From the NCBI RefSeq assembly GCF_020360975.1, contig NW_025408670.1, forward strand, positions 4,650,001-4,714,000: a stretch of DNA of 64,000 bases, in the 5' to 3' direction. Positions within the stretch are counted from its first letter, which is position 1; every line of letters starts with the position of its first letter. The translations under genes were made by a program, and so were the position numbers. The DNA comes from Hirsutella rhossiliensis (taxonomy: Eukaryota; Ascomycota; Sordariomycetes; Hypocreales; Ophiocordycipitaceae). The notes under the pieces are model-generated. The model saw only the letters and a list, made by a program, of their open reading frames with translations, was not told the origin of the DNA and did not search any database. Of the stretch, positions 10,116 to 22,403 are shown piece by piece.

Positions 10116-10589
10116 TATCGCGAAGCGAGGCCTAATTTATATTCTTAGAGATATCCCTTAGTAATTAGGACCTAGGAAGCTAAAAAACCAGTATAAAAGA
10201 AGGAGCTAAAAAGAGGTATAGAAAGAAGGGTAGGTAAGTAAGGAGAAGTAAAAGTAGCGATAGCTTCCTATAAAGGTAGCGAGAGATAAGACGGATATAC
10301 TAGTAACGGCTAGAAAAGAGTAGAAAAACTAGTAAAAAGCTTAGTAGTTTAAAGTATATTAATAGCTTCTTTAAGTAAGGTCTTCTTTATAAATTAAGAT
10401 ATTAAATAGGTATAAAGAGGGGCGCTAAATAAAAGAAAGAAGGATAATTAAAGTAATATAATAATTACTCTCTTACCTTAATTACTACCCTTATAAGAAT
10501 TAAATATCTTTACCTTACTTATCTAACCCCTTACTTTTAATTTTACCTTTATATATTTTTATATACTTCTTATATTTCTCTTTATAAGA
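10116..10589 (+). repeat. Cop-A copy A2, solo LTR (474 bp) with target duplication ACTAC
   Basis: It starts TATCGCGAAGCG and ends TCTTTATAAGA, matching the Cop-A LTR in + orientation over its full length. ACTAC lies directly on both sides (10,111-10,115 and 10,590-10,594). No internal Cop-A sequence adjoins it, so this is a solo LTR left by LTR-LTR recombination after insertion. It is heavily RIP-mutated. Confidence 0.92.
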
Positions 10590-10738
10590 ACTACTTAGTA
10601 TAAAAATTAAATAAAACTTTTATATTTATAGTTAAAAAGCTAAATATAAGTTCTTAATACTAGCTAAATAGTTATTAAATAGAAATACTTAGGTCTTTAG
10701 CAATTAATAAGATAATAACTATATTTAATATAATTATT

Positions 10739-11637
10739 TAACCCTTATAATATAGTAGTTATATACCTAGGAAGTATATTAGCTATAACGCTAAAGTTTA
10801 TTTAAATCTAGCTAAGGGTATAATTAATTTTTAGTTAAACTAATAAACTATACTAACCTACTTATTATTATTATTATTATTAAGATTATACTAGTAACCT
10901 ATCTAAAAGTATTTAGAACTTCGGCGTTAAATAGGAAGGAAAAACTAAAGTACTTAAAGGAAAACCCTCCTTTCTTTTTATAGCTAGTCCGCCCTTATAA
11001 TAAGTCGCGGTTATAATATATAGGAATCTTATACCGGCTATCTTAAGTATCGTTATAGTTAGTTAGAATTATATTAGCCTTACTATAAAGTAACCTTAGA
11101 AAGTAACTCCTTTATATACGCGGGGTATATAGCGTTAATTAGTAGTATAAGCGTTTTTAGTTAATAGTTAATTATATAATTATCTTTAACCTTATCTTAT
11201 AATAATATCTTCTTAGGCTTTACTTTATTTTTCTACTATAAGGCTTAGCGGGCTAATTTTATTAATACTAGCCTTTAGCTAGGCCGGTAGTTAGGTTATT
11301 ATACTAGCTTCGCACTATACTTATTAAGTTATTAGTATCCGCCCTAGGTTTTTATTTTCCTAGTTAAGGGGCCCGGACTAAGGTTAAGGGGAGGTCTTAA
11401 TAAATTCGTCGTTAGGTCTAAGTAAGCGAGGTCTAGGCCGGCTTACTTATATCGGGGCTAGACTACTAGTATATTTATAAGCGCTTTTAAAAGCGCTAAT
11501 TAGCTAATTAATAAGTAAGTTAGCGTAGTCTACTAGTTTAACTAAAAATTAATTATACCTTTAGCTAGATTTAAACTAACTTTAGCGTTATAGCTAATAG
11601 GCCTCCTAGGTATATAACTACTATACTATAAGGGTTA
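10739..11637. repeat. Inverted-repeat structure (about 130-bp arms) around a Cop-C-like integrase fragment
   Basis: 10,739-10,869 and 11,509-11,637 are reverse complements of each other, with differences mostly C/T or G/A. The outer ends read TAACCCTTATA and its complement. Between the arms, 10,862 to about 11,020 resembles the reverse complement of about 50,950-51,105, the integrase region of Cop-C. The bases just outside both arms are TATT (10,735-10,738 and 11,638-11,641), too short and AT-rich to prove a target duplication. It could be a foldback element or MITE-like element carrying a captured copia piece, or an inverted duplication. No transposase is seen. Confidence 0.55.
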
Positions 11638-11823
11638 TATTAATAGGGTATTAGTAGGGAATTATACTTAACCTGCTAGTAAGTCTTAGACTACTTACTA
11701 CTCTTACTAAGGAAGAGAAATCTCTCTTTTTATAAGCTTTAGTCTTATAATAAAGAGAATATAATATATATAGTATAATACCTCTAGCTATCTTTACTAC
11801 CTAATTAATTATACTATAATATA
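11638..11823 (+). repeat. Gyp-1 5' LTR, at least its 3' part
   Basis: This stretch matches 46,668-46,856 (TATTAATAGGGTATTA start, ACTATAATAT end) with RIP-type differences and small indels. The two copies bracket the gypsy pol sequence in the right order. The left boundary coincides with the right arm of the inverted-repeat structure. The downstream copy may begin earlier (about 46,609, next to a polypurine tract), so the 5' copy may be truncated. Confidence 0.7.
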
Positions 11824-11899
11824 TATTCCCCTATAGTTTTTAAAGCTTCTCTTTTTAATTACTTAGTAAAGATAGCTACTTAAAGAAGACTATATAACG

Positions 11900-12992
11900 C
11901 TCCTATAGCGCGATATAGTAGTTAACTAGTTAAGGCCTCTTTATTATATATATTAAGTATCTACTTTAAAGATAAAGAATAAGAAGATATATTCTTAAAA
12001 TAAACCCTTACTATAAATAGTATTATAACTATATTAAAGATATCGCTACCTATAAGTATAAGATTACTATCTTATAAGGAAAAGCTTATAGCTTTATAAG
12101 CGTATATTAAGGAGCTAAAGGAGATAAAACGCTTATAAGATCGCGTTATATAATTAAAGGAGGAAATTACTAAACGGGTTAGTACTATTGCTATTTATTT
12201 AGAAAAGCGTTAATAGTCCTACTCCTTTAAATTAAACGGTAGTCGCGGTAGCGAGTTTAAGATTAAAAATATCGCTTAATTATCTTAACTTATTAATATA
12301 TAAAAACGTTTAAACTAAACTAATAATTTAAAAGATACTTTTAAGGCAGCGCTTAAACGTTTTTATTATAATAAAATAAAGATCCTTTATATAGTAAATT
12401 ATATATATAGCGACTATAAAGTAAGATAGCGCTAATACCTTAAAGAATAGATATTAATTAACTAAATTAAATATAATATAGATTAAGTATACTTTAAAGA
12501 ATAAATACTTATCTTAATAAAAGATACTATAAATAAAGAGATACTATTAGCGATATAATTAAAAGAGGCTTATTAATAAGAAGGCTAGTCCCTCTTAAAG
12601 TTTAGCTTATACCTTAACTCCTTAAAAAGGTATTTTAAACGCTTATTAAAAAAAGCATATACTCTTATATTTTCGCTAAGCTAAAGCTATAAGTTCGAGA
12701 CTAAATTAACCTTTATTTAATACTTATTTATACCTATTAATAAGAAGAGCTTATATAAGTCGCTTAATAATATTAATATATTACTACTAATAAAAGGTAA
12801 TATATTAATATTACTTTTACCCTTAAAGAAACTAAGAATAGAAATAGTACTATATTTTAAAGTAGTATATATAAAAGGAGGAATTAAAGAGGCTAATAAG
12901 CTAAGCTAAATCGTTAATAAAATACTATTACTTTAACTAATAACTAGTAAGCTAGTAATATACCTACTAAGGGCTAAACTAAAGGACGTTAT
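11900..12992 (+). pseudogene. Gyp-1 gag remnant, N-terminal part
   Basis: A coding-like + frame containing FKAALKRFYYN (about 12,330-12,365) and a long Lys/Ile-rich stretch runs into Gyp-2. It continues in frame at 22,404 and reaches a zinc knuckle. It has many TAA/TAG. Gag would form the virus-like particle. Confidence 0.6.
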
Positions 12993-13463
12993 TATTATAA
13001 CTATAGCTACTAGGCCGCTAATAGTCGACCGCGTTAAGTATATAATACGGTTTAACGGATAAATAGTTAGTATAACTATTTAATAGATATAGGATTAAGG
13101 GGATCCTAGAGATCTAAGTAATCTAGGATTAACGAGATTACTACGCTCTATATAATCTAACGTTAGGGATTATAGCTAGGCCTATAATCTAAGGATAGTT
13201 TCTATAAGTATATATAGCTACCTACTTTTACTCCTTTAAATAAATAGCTCGATAGCTTTTAATATATTATAATTATTACGATCTTTATTACGATCTTATC
13301 TTTAATTTTAATTACTTAATTACTTAGTTATAGTCTATAGTTTATAACCTCTAACTTATTACTAATATAATATACTTATTATTACTTAGACTACGCCCTA
13401 TTATATCTATTAATATAAACCCCTTAATAGGTTTATCCCTTAAGAATAATACTAATTATTATA
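12993..13463 (+). repeat. Gyp-2 5' LTR (471 bp)
   Basis: Matches 21,928-22,398 end to end, and the ends are TA...TA (TG...CA expected before RIP). The 5' copy keeps more C/G in places (for example CGACCGCGTT versus TAACCGCGTT), while the 3' copy keeps ACCGGTCG where the 5' copy has ACTAATTA. RIP therefore hit the copies independently. Confidence 0.92.
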
Positions 13464-13599
13464 CGTTAAAAGCTCTTATTTAGTATAATACCGCGTTACT
13501 CTAAGTAATATCGTAACTATTAATATACTTATATAGTAAACTAATTAACTAACTCTAAAGCTACTATATTGCCTTAGGATATAATACGCGAGATTATCG

Positions 13600-14395
13600 C
13601 CCTTTAATATAAGGTATAGTTACTTAGGAATAAAGGAGGTAATAGATAAGTTAGGGACCTTAAAGAAGTAATTTAACTAAAATAGCTAGGACTATTTAAT
13701 AGTACTTATAGTACGCTTTAAGACTTTCTTACTTAACTTAAAGCCTATTACCGGTTTTACCTTACTAAACTCTTAGACTTAGTTAAAAAGGTACTCTATA
13801 TAGGAAATTATTTATCTAGAACGGTACTCGCTTAGTTTAGACCTATTATAAGGGATTTTCTCGATAACTAACTAGCGCGATAAGATAATAAGATAGATAA
13901 AGTCTTTACTAGTTTCTAAGGATTTAAAGAAGCTATTATAAAGGTATTCGAAATAACTAATAAAGAATAAGAAGCTAAATAAAAACTTTAAGAACTCTAA
14001 TAAAGGACCTTAGTATTAAACTATACTACTAAATTCTATTAAGTTACCTTAAAACTTAAATAGGATAATAAACTACTTATATCGCGATTTTATAATAATC
14101 TTAAAGAAGAAGTTAAGGACGAACTTTATAAGGAAAATCGACCTAATAACCTCTTAGACTATATTACTATAATAGTATAAATTAATAATAGATAGTATAT
14201 ATAATACTAAGAAAAGAAATAAGGAAGAGGAAACTAAAACCCTTCTTATAAAAATAACTTTTATTAATACGCTAACTATAAAAAGAAGCGCGAAACTCTT
14301 ATTACCTATACCTATATAACTAACTTAGGTAGGATAGATCTAAATATAATATAGAAAAGTAAAAGAAAATATTTTAACTATAAGAAACTTAGATA
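13600..14395 (+). pseudogene. Gyp-2 gag remnant, upstream of the Tc1/mariner insertion
   Basis: The + frame reads as a gypsy gag (retrotrans_gag type), with blocks such as KVFTSF*GFKEAI, ISRFYNNLKEEVKDEL (I read from CTACTTATATCGCG near 14,071-14,120) and INN*QYI. The frame then enters a zinc knuckle C-F-N-C-G-K-L-G-H, degraded to Y at the Cys and His positions, which is cut at 14,395 by the transposon. Gag is the particle protein and binds RNA. Stops are all TAA/TAG. Confidence 0.8.
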
Positions 14396-15913
14396 TAGAG
14401 GCAGCCTTTAAAAGTTATTAGCTATGCTAAATTAGACCCTATAAGGAAAAAGGAAGTAGTAAAGTAAATAAAGTGCCCCGTACGCGATTTTATACGGCAG
14501 CCGCCCCTCTGCCTTTCTTAATATTCCTAATAATAATAAGGCGAAAAACAGATATCGCGACTCGAGCCCTTATTATAGTGCTTCGAGGCAGCGGGAAATC
14601 GGCTACTAAAGTTACTACCTTAACTAGCGTGCCTCTTAGAATAGTTAAATGTATCTATATACGAGCTCTTTAACGCGGCTTTAAGCTAGATACGCTGCCC
14701 TTAACCCTTCGAGATAAGTAGCTCTAAGATACCCCTCGTTCTAGCCGTCCCTCTAAGCAGCCTATAATCTAAGATAAGGTTCTTACGAAGGTTCGCCGCG
14801 ATAGATATAGAAGGGAAAAAAACTACGCTAATATTGCTAGCGAGCTGAGCTTAGTAGGGCACCCGGTCTTAGCAACGACTATATAGCGAGTCCTCCGCTT
14901 AGTAGGCTTCCGGAAGACGAAGCCTACGAGGAAGCTAGGCTTAACGAAGAAGATACGAAAAGAACGACTAGCCTAGTATCTTATATACTAAGATTAGACC
15001 CTCGAGGACTAAAAGAAGGTGATTTAGTTAGACGAGACTTCTATTATCTTACTATATCGACGAGGAGGCTATCGTATATAGAGGAAAGCTAACGAGCGCT
15101 TTACTTAAAGCTATATCCGCGAGAGATAGAAAGGCGCCTTAGAATTTATATTCTAGGGCTGCTTTTTATATAATAAGAAGGGCCTAAGCTACTACTAGGC
15201 ACTAGAGACTGCTGCTAAGAAGAAGGCAGTAGATAAAGCTATTATAATAATAAACGAAGAACTTAAACCCCTATTAAAAGAGGAGTAGGAACTTAATAAC
15301 GGCTTACGAAGACTATATCTCCGTTAACTTCCTAGACCTAAACCTCGATAGAAATTTAACTAGAAGTTAGTTAAGCTTGCACGAGGCTCTAAGCATAGCG
15401 GAATTAACTAGTTCCGCTACTAGAAGAAGATTCTTCTTCCTAAGCTCTTTCCCTTTACTAAAGAGTGCGAGGCTGAGCCTTTTAGGACGATTATATAAGA
15501 AGATAAGGCTCCTGCCTATAAACACTATATTTAGCAACGATTCTATAGTTCTTACGATATTTAACGGCTTTATTAGTATAGTAACTCGCTTAACCTTAAC
15601 GCTATTAAGCTAGCTTAGCTATAGATAAAAAGAACGACTATAAAGAAGGGCGCGCTAAAGAGCTAAGCTAAGGCTATTACGGCTTAGGATCTTACTTAGA
15701 AGGAGCTACCGTAAGAGAAGATATAGGCTTAGATCGAACGAATCCCTCGTTATATATAGAAAATAATTAAACTTAAGGGCGGTAACGAATATCTCGAGGG
15801 TAGGCTAGATTAGGTATAAGCTAGGAACGGTGCTATAGTAATTTAGTTACTACTTCCTTTTTCCTTATAGGGTCTAATTTAGCGTACCCGATAACTTTTA
15901 AAGGCTTCCTCCG
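14396..15913 (+). mobile_element. Tc1/mariner-type DNA transposon (1,518 bp) inside Gyp-2 gag, TA target duplication
   Basis: The termini are inverted repeats of about 67 bp; the inner 28 bp (14,435-14,462 and 15,847-15,874) match perfectly, and the outer part differs mostly by C/T or G/A. TA lies on both sides (14,394-14,395 and 15,914-15,915). It contains a degraded DDE transposase on the + strand. It is less RIP-saturated than Gyp-2, with CpA and TpG still present (for example near 14,500 and 15,370-15,480), so it is later or was in fewer copies. Removing it rejoins a gag zinc knuckle of Gyp-2. Confidence 0.93.
14560..15830 (+). pseudogene. Degraded Tc1/mariner DDE transposase
   Basis: Recognisable blocks across shifting frames are an HTH-like N-terminal part (NYANIASELSLVGHPVL near 14,820-14,865), then the first catalytic Asp in LDETSI (about 15,038-15,056), an ANERFT/WKGALEFIFWGCF block (15,088-15,164), the second Asp in a QEDKAPA-like block (about 15,498-15,520) and NLNAIEA with the last acidic residue (about 15,592-15,612). 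It would cut and paste the element at TA. RIP stops and frameshifts make it non-functional. Small open frames at 14,473-14,673 and 15,377-15,613 are off-frame pieces of it. Confidence 0.85.
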
Positions 15914-17560
15914 TATTACTTTAAAGAATATAAATAACCTTATAAAGAAACGAAAACCTACTAAATACTAGCCTTAGAAGGTAGGAAATACTTAAACGCT
16001 ATTAATAGATAGGAACTAAAGTATAAACTCCTTAGTTAGACTATATATTACGACGACGAATATATAGTATACTTAAGCGATAAAAACGGTATTAAATGGT
16101 TTTTAAAGCTATTAAAGAAGACCCTTATAATAATATAATAAAGGGATCTTAAAATATAGAAATAAGTTAAATTTATAAAACTAAAATACCTTTACTTTAA
16201 AGGAGTCTCTTAAGACTAGATTAAGAAGAACGGTAAATAATTTTAGGAAGATATATAAAATAAAAATTAATAATAATAATAGGTAGTTTATAAATAATAT
16301 AATAAAGAAGATATAGATATAGCCCTTATACTTACGAAACTTAGATAATAACTTAAGAAGGAATAATAAAGTATTAATAATATAAGCTCTAAAAAATAAG
16401 AAATACTTAGAAAAATAAAAGATAAGAACGAACTTATACTACTACCCTTACTATTAAGGGAAAATACTATAATTAAAGAATACGCTTTATACTTTAAAGA
16501 ATTTAAAGAAATACTTAAAATTAAAACCTAATAAATACCTTAAATTCTTATAGAAAACTAATAAGCTATATTAATTTAGTATTAACTAGTACTATATAAG
16601 GGAGACTAGACTATAGCTATCGCTATAGTTAATACCTTTATAGCTCTATAATAAGAAAAGTAATTATAAAAAGAATTTAAAGATAATCTATAAATACTAC
16701 TTACTTATAAGTACTATAAGTATATTTTATAGATATTATATATTTACTTAGATTATATAATATACTTTTAGATAAAGGTATAATATAATGCCTTCTTAGT
16801 TAAGTTTAAAGGATAAGTACTTTTAAAACCTTACTTAAGTATAGAACTAAACTACTAGAAAATTAATTAACGCTACCTAAACGACTAAGTTATATTATTA
16901 AAACCTAATTATAATAAACTACTTAAATACTATAATAATTACGGTTTATTAATAAGATATCTTTTAAAGATATATAAAATCTATAAATACGCTAAAATAA
17001 AGAAATAGTATAACGCTACTCGCTTTAAGGTATTTAAACTATTAATCTTTTAAATACTTATATAATAAATTAAATATAATAAAGAAGATTATAATAAATA
17101 TATATACTTAAACTATAGAGTTTATAAATATAAAAAAGTATAAGTATAGTATAAACGATATAATAGTATACTAAAAGATTATTAGTAATATATATAAAAG
17201 CTATAAGCTATATTTAACTAAGGAAAAATTAATATAGAAATACTATATAAAAAAAGAAAAGATACCTAACGAAAACTTAACCTTTAGTATAAAAATAATT
17301 AAAATTATAAAGTATAGTATATAATTAACTATAAAGTAGTATAATATAAACGATATAGTATTAAGAAATAAGAAATCTTTAATTAGCTATAAGAAATTAA
17401 TCTCTTAAGCCTTAATATAATACTATATAACGAAAATATAAAGAAATAATATTAATAATAAATTAAAGAAGAATACTTAAATAAAATAAATAAAGACTAA
17501 GTAAAAATAAGGTATATTATCTATAAAAAGGCTATAGACTAGCATAATATAATAAGATCT
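15914..17560 (+). pseudogene. Gyp-2 gag C-terminus and a long coding-like frame before the protease/RT
   Basis: Directly after the transposon, YFKEYK completes the CX2CX4HX4C knuckle begun at about 14,371. From about 16,100 to 17,560 one frame rich in Lys, Gln, Glu and Tyr can be followed for roughly 480 codons with only TAA/TAG breaks. It is longer than a usual gag-protease spacer and I do not recognise a domain. It may be a Gyp-2-specific extension or another captured segment. Without TpG no TGA can occur, so openness alone is weak support. Confidence 0.5.
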
Positions 17561-20500
17561 AAGGACCCTATATATAGTAACGGTAAGCTATAGTAACTAA
17601 ATAGTATTAGATATTTAAATCGTAGGATATTACGCGTATATACTTTTAAACTATAGTATAATAGGTAATTATATTTTACTTAAAGTTATTAATCGTTACC
17701 GACTTATATAAAGATATAAGAAAGATTTATATAAACTTATAAATATCGAAGGAGAGTCCTTTAACTATAATAATAGAATTATTAATATAAAGATTAATTA
17801 CCTTAATATTAATATCTAAGGCTATAATAAACGAGTTAACTTTAATATTATAAATATTAAAGAATACGACCTTATATTAAGACTTCTATAGCTATAGGAA
17901 AGCAACCTACTAATTAACTAGAAAACTAGCTAGCTATATTAAAATAAAGATATAAGTTTCTAAGACTAGTAAACTTAAAAGAAAGTAAAACTTTATAATA
18001 ATTTAGCTACTAAATAAGGTAATAAGGATAACCGTTTAAGTAAATTATTATAGGCTTTAGTAATATAAACGAAAATAGTAACTAAACTAATAGATATAAT
18101 AAAATCGATTAATAAGACCTATATACTAACTAATATAGCTATATAACCTAGTATCTAATATAAATAGAATAAAGGATATAATATAAAGATCTAAAGAGTT
18201 ATTACTACTTTAAGGAAAGACCTTAAATAAATTAATAAAGAGCTTAAGTTAAGAGAAACTAGCTCTTAAAAGAAAGAATAAAGCCTATAAAATAAAATAA
18301 AAAATATCCCTTAAGAATACTAGAAATATAATAAACTCTTTAAAGAAGAACTTAAGATAGGGTTACTTAAATATAGTTAATAGGGCTATAAAATTTATCT
18401 TAAGGATAGAATAACGCTAACATTCTATAAAATCTATAACTTAAATAAAAAGTAACTATAAACGCTATATAACTACCTTAACGAGAATCTATAAAAGGGA
18501 TATATATAAATATTAATATCTAAAGTAAGCTATCTAGTTATATTTATTTTAAAGAAAAATAGTAAGCTATAATTAGTTATTAATTATAGATAATTAAATA
18601 ATATTATAATAAAAGACTAAGTACTATTAGCGCTTATATTAGAACTATAAGATCGATTATATAGTAAAAAATAGTTTATAGCCCTTAATCTTAAAGGCGC
18701 TTATAACTTAATATATATAAAAAAGAGATATAAATAAATAATAGCCTTTAGAATATAATTTAAACTATTTAAATATCTAGTAATACTATTTAGACTTATA
18801 AATATACTAGCTACCTTTTAATAAATAGTTAATAATATCCTATATAAATACTTAGATATCTTTAAAGTAGTATACTTAGATAATATCTTAATCTTCTTAG
18901 ATACCCTAAAAGAATATAAGGAATATATCTATAAGGTACTCTACGTACTTTAACATATAAAGTTACTATTTAAACTAAAGAAAAGTAAGTTTTATATATA
19001 GGAAGTAGACTTTCTTAGATATACGATCTTACTAAGAGAGATATAAATATAATAAAATAAGATTAACTTAGTTAAAGAATAGCTAATATTAAAGAACGTT
19101 AAGAATATATAAAGTTTCCTAGGATTTATAAATTACTACTAACGATTTATTAAAGATTTCGGAAAGATTATAATACTATTATATAACTTAATAAAGAAAG
19201 AAAAAGAATTTATATAAGATAATAAAGCTAACGAAGCTTTCGAATATATTAAGACTATAATTATATAAGAACTAGTTTTAACTACCTTTAATCTAAAATA
19301 ATAAATCGAACTTAAAACTAATATATTAGACTTTACTTTAAGAGTATAAATCGGATAAAAGGATAATAAAGGAAGACTATAATTAATTATATTTTACTTA
19401 AAAAGCTATATAGCGCAGAACTTAATTACTTTATCTATAATAAAGAATTCCTTATAATTATTTAAGCTTTTAAGGAATTTTAATACTACCTTCTTAGAAG
19501 TAAGTATAAAGTTAAGGTTTATATAGATTATAAGAATATCTTATACTTTATAATAATATAATAGTTAAATAGACGAGAGATTTAATAAGCCGAATATTTA
19601 TTAGAATTTAACTATAAAATAATCTATAAAAAAGGAATAGAAAACGGTCGAGCTAATACCTTTAGTTAATAAAGTAACTATAATATAAGAGTACCTATAG
19701 TAAAATAATAGCTCCTAAAAATCAACGAAAATAGAAACTACTAGTAATAATAGCTAAATATAATATTTAAAGTATAACCTAACGACTTAATATACTAAAA
19801 GATCCTAAAATAGATAAAAGAATATAAAGTATAAAACGGATATAATATAGAATATTTAGAAGTTTTAATATTTAAAAATAAAATCTAAATACTATTAGAA
19901 TTATAAGATAAAGTTATATAAGATATATATAAGTATTTAATATATAGATACTAAGGAATCTAAAGAATAATAAAATAGATTAAATAATAATATAACTTCT
20001 TATAGCTTAAGAAAGTAGTATAATAAGTTATTAAAAAATATAAACTTTATATATAAAGTAAAGCTAAACGATATAAGCTATATAGAGAATTATAACCGCT
20101 ACTAGTACTAAAAAAAAGAGAAACTATAGGATTTAATAGCTTTTAATTATATTATAAAGCTATTACTATTAAAAGAACTTATAACTAATATTAAGTATAA
20201 TAGTATATTTATTATTATAAACCGATTAATAAAGTATAAATACTTCTTACTATATAAAAAAGTAAGTAATATAAAAGAGCTAGTATATATATTCCTATAA
20301 ATAATTATTAGTAATTATAAACTACTAAATAAGATTATCTTTAATAAAGGAAGTATATTTATAGGTACGTTTTAGTAAGCTCTTATAATATAATTAAGGA
20401 TAAAATATAAGCTTAGTATAGCTTATTACCTATTAATAAATAAATAAATAAAACGACTTAACTAGACGCTTAAATAATATTTATAATACTATATTAGCTA

Positions 20501-20880
20501 TAAATAAAATAATTAAGTTAAATACTTATTAATAGCGTAACTAGCTTATAATAGCTTAGTTATAGAAATAACTAAGCTCTTACTAGTATACGCTAATTAT
20601 AGATATAACTTAAAAGTATTTAAGGTTACTTAATAAGGACTATAAGTAAAATAAGCGATACTATAAGTAGATTAGCTATAAAAATTATATAAAGAAATAT
20701 AATAAGAACTTTAATTTATTAGAGAATAAATATCTACTTACTATAATTAAAAAAGATTATAAGGACTAATCTTTTAAGAGGGAGATATAGTCTACCTTAT
20801 ATAGTAAAATATTAAAATAAAATAACTAAGTAATAAATTAGATTTTAAGAAACTTAGACTATTTAAGGTTAAGAAAACTA
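17560..20880 (+). pseudogene. Gyp-2 pol remnant: protease, reverse transcriptase, RNase H, integrase
   Basis: RT blocks are clear: PVIFILKK and LQLVINYRQLNNII (about 18,535-18,605), FIALNLKGAYNLI (about 18,670-18,710), YLVILFRL and ATFQ (about 18,770-18,825), and the active site YLDN (about 18,871-18,882; YLDD expected), followed by QSFLGFINYY (about 19,107-19,140). RNase H follows (about 19,300-19,700). The integrase shows the H2C2-type segment with KYKLYIQSKAKRY (about 20,036-20,075, Cys changed to Tyr). It would copy and insert the element; inactive here. Confidence 0.88.
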
Positions 20881-21000
20881 TCTTAAAGGTTAACTATAAA
20901 CTTTCGCTACTAATAATAATATAGATATACCTAATATTTTATATCTTATTATTAAAACTAGCGCTATAAAACGCTAAACTATAGGAAAAAAATCGAAGTC

Positions 21001-21175
21001 GATAATAATTAAGAATATAAAGTAGAATAAATACTAAGTATAAGAAAATAAGGTTAGTAATAAGAGTACCTTATTAAGTAGAAGGGATATAAACTAAAGG
21101 AAAATACTTAGGAACTACTTAAGTACTTAACTTACTATAGCTCTCTACTTCGATAATTCTACTAAAAGGTTTAGG
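21001..21175 (+). pseudogene. Gyp-2 C-terminal chromodomain remnant
   Basis: The frame reads EYKVE-ILSIRK followed by EYLIK-KGYKLKENT-ELLKYL, with stops at expected Gln or Trp positions. The order YxVExIL...YLVKWKGY...TWEP is the chromodomain signature found at the integrase C-terminus of chromoviruses, thought to guide insertion to heterochromatin. The aromatic-cage Trp codons are TAG. Confidence 0.8.
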
Positions 21176-21927
21176 AGGGATTAAAGGACTAAGATCTATA
21201 AACTCCTCGCTAATACTAAATAAGGACTAATTCGCCTTATTAAGAATACCTAATAATTATACGTTATTTACTACTTAATACTTATATATATTAAGTATAG
21301 GTAAAACGCTATCCTTAGTATTTACTTCTTAGATATTACGACGAAATAACTTAGAATTCTTTTCCTTTATATAATTTTAAATCTTTTAGATATAAGCTAA
21401 ATAATTAACGGCGATAGATATTTATAAGCTATGCTTAAAGCTTTAATAAGGCTTCCCTAGCTTCCTCCTCTTTAAAATATAGCCTATACTACTCCGCTAA
21501 TAATTTAGTTACTAAAAGAAATATATTAGCTACTATATATAGAAAGAATTAAAAGATACCTATAAAAAGAGGCTACTAAAATACTATTATAATAAGGATA
21601 ACTACTAGTAATATAATTATTATAGCGCGAAGAATTTTCGGCTATTTAATAATTTATCTTTTTTGCCTTAAAGTATTAAGTATATAGTATATCGGTAGGA
21701 TCTCTACTTAAGTCGATATATTTAGTAAGAGTAGCGCGCTTAAAAGCTTTTTAAGAACGATTTTTTTTAGTATATAACTAGATATACTATTAGTAGTATA
21801 TCCTAAAAGGATAAAGAAATAAGGAACGATATACTTACGTATAACGTAATAAGGGTATATTTATATATAGCGGCTAAGGTAGCTATAGTAGGTCTTATAG
21901 ATAAGACTAAAAGGAGGGGAGATATTA

Positions 21928-22398
21928 TATTACGACTATAGCTACTAGGCTACTAATAGTTAACCGCGTTAAGTATATAATATAGTTTAACGGATAAATA
22001 GTTAGCATAACTATTTAATAGATATAGGATTAAGGGGATTATAAAGATCTAAGTAATTTAAGATTAATAAGATTACTACGCTTTATATAATCTAATATTA
22101 GGGATTATAGCTAGGCTTATAATCTAAGGATAGTCTTTATAAGTATATATAGCTACTTACTTTTACTCTATTAAATAGATAGCTTAATAGCTTTTAATAT
22201 ATTATAATTATTACGATCTCTATTACGATCTTATCTTTAATTCCGATTACTTAGTTACCTAGTTATAATCTATAGTCTATAACCTCTAACCTATTACTAA
22301 TATATTATACTTATTATTACTTAAACTACGCCTTATTATATCTATTAATATAAACCCCTTAATAGGTTTAATCCTTAAGAATAATACCGGTCGTTATA
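21928..22398 (+). repeat. Gyp-2 3' LTR (471 bp)
   Basis: Pairs with 12,993-13,463; same length, RIP-type differences, followed by the right target duplication GTTAT. Confidence 0.92.
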
Positions 22399-22403
22399 GT
22401 TAT

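Larger units (their letters stand above)
12993..22398 (+). mobile_element. Gyp-2: full-length chromodomain Ty3/gypsy element (9,406 bp) with TSD GTTAT
   Basis: The two LTRs are each 471 bp (12,993-13,463 and 21,928-22,398). GTTAT flanks both ends (12,988-12,992 and 22,399-22,403). Internal order on + is gag with CCHC knuckle (interrupted by a Tc1/mariner element), an extra long frame, protease/RT, RNase H, integrase and a C-terminal chromodomain, i.e. a chromovirus. A purine run AAAAGGAGGGGAGA (21,909-21,922) precedes the 3' LTR. All coding frames carry RIP stops, and the RT YLDD motif is YLDN. It is inserted in the gag of Gyp-1 and so is younger than Gyp-1. Confidence 0.93.

Noticed and set aside
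11500..11640. Similarity of AAAAGCGCTA...AAGTAAGT near 11,490-11,520 to the start of the Gyp-1 3' LTR region at 46,611
   Set aside because: Short and AT-rich. The same bases are explained as the inner edge of the inverted-repeat arm, so I do not extend the 5' LTR into it.
10735..11641. TATT target duplication for the inverted-repeat structure
   Set aside because: Four A/T bases in an AT-saturated region are not significant.
14473..15613. Open frames of 66 and 78 codons inside the Tc1/mariner element
   Set aside because: They are off-frame relative to the DDE transposase remnant.
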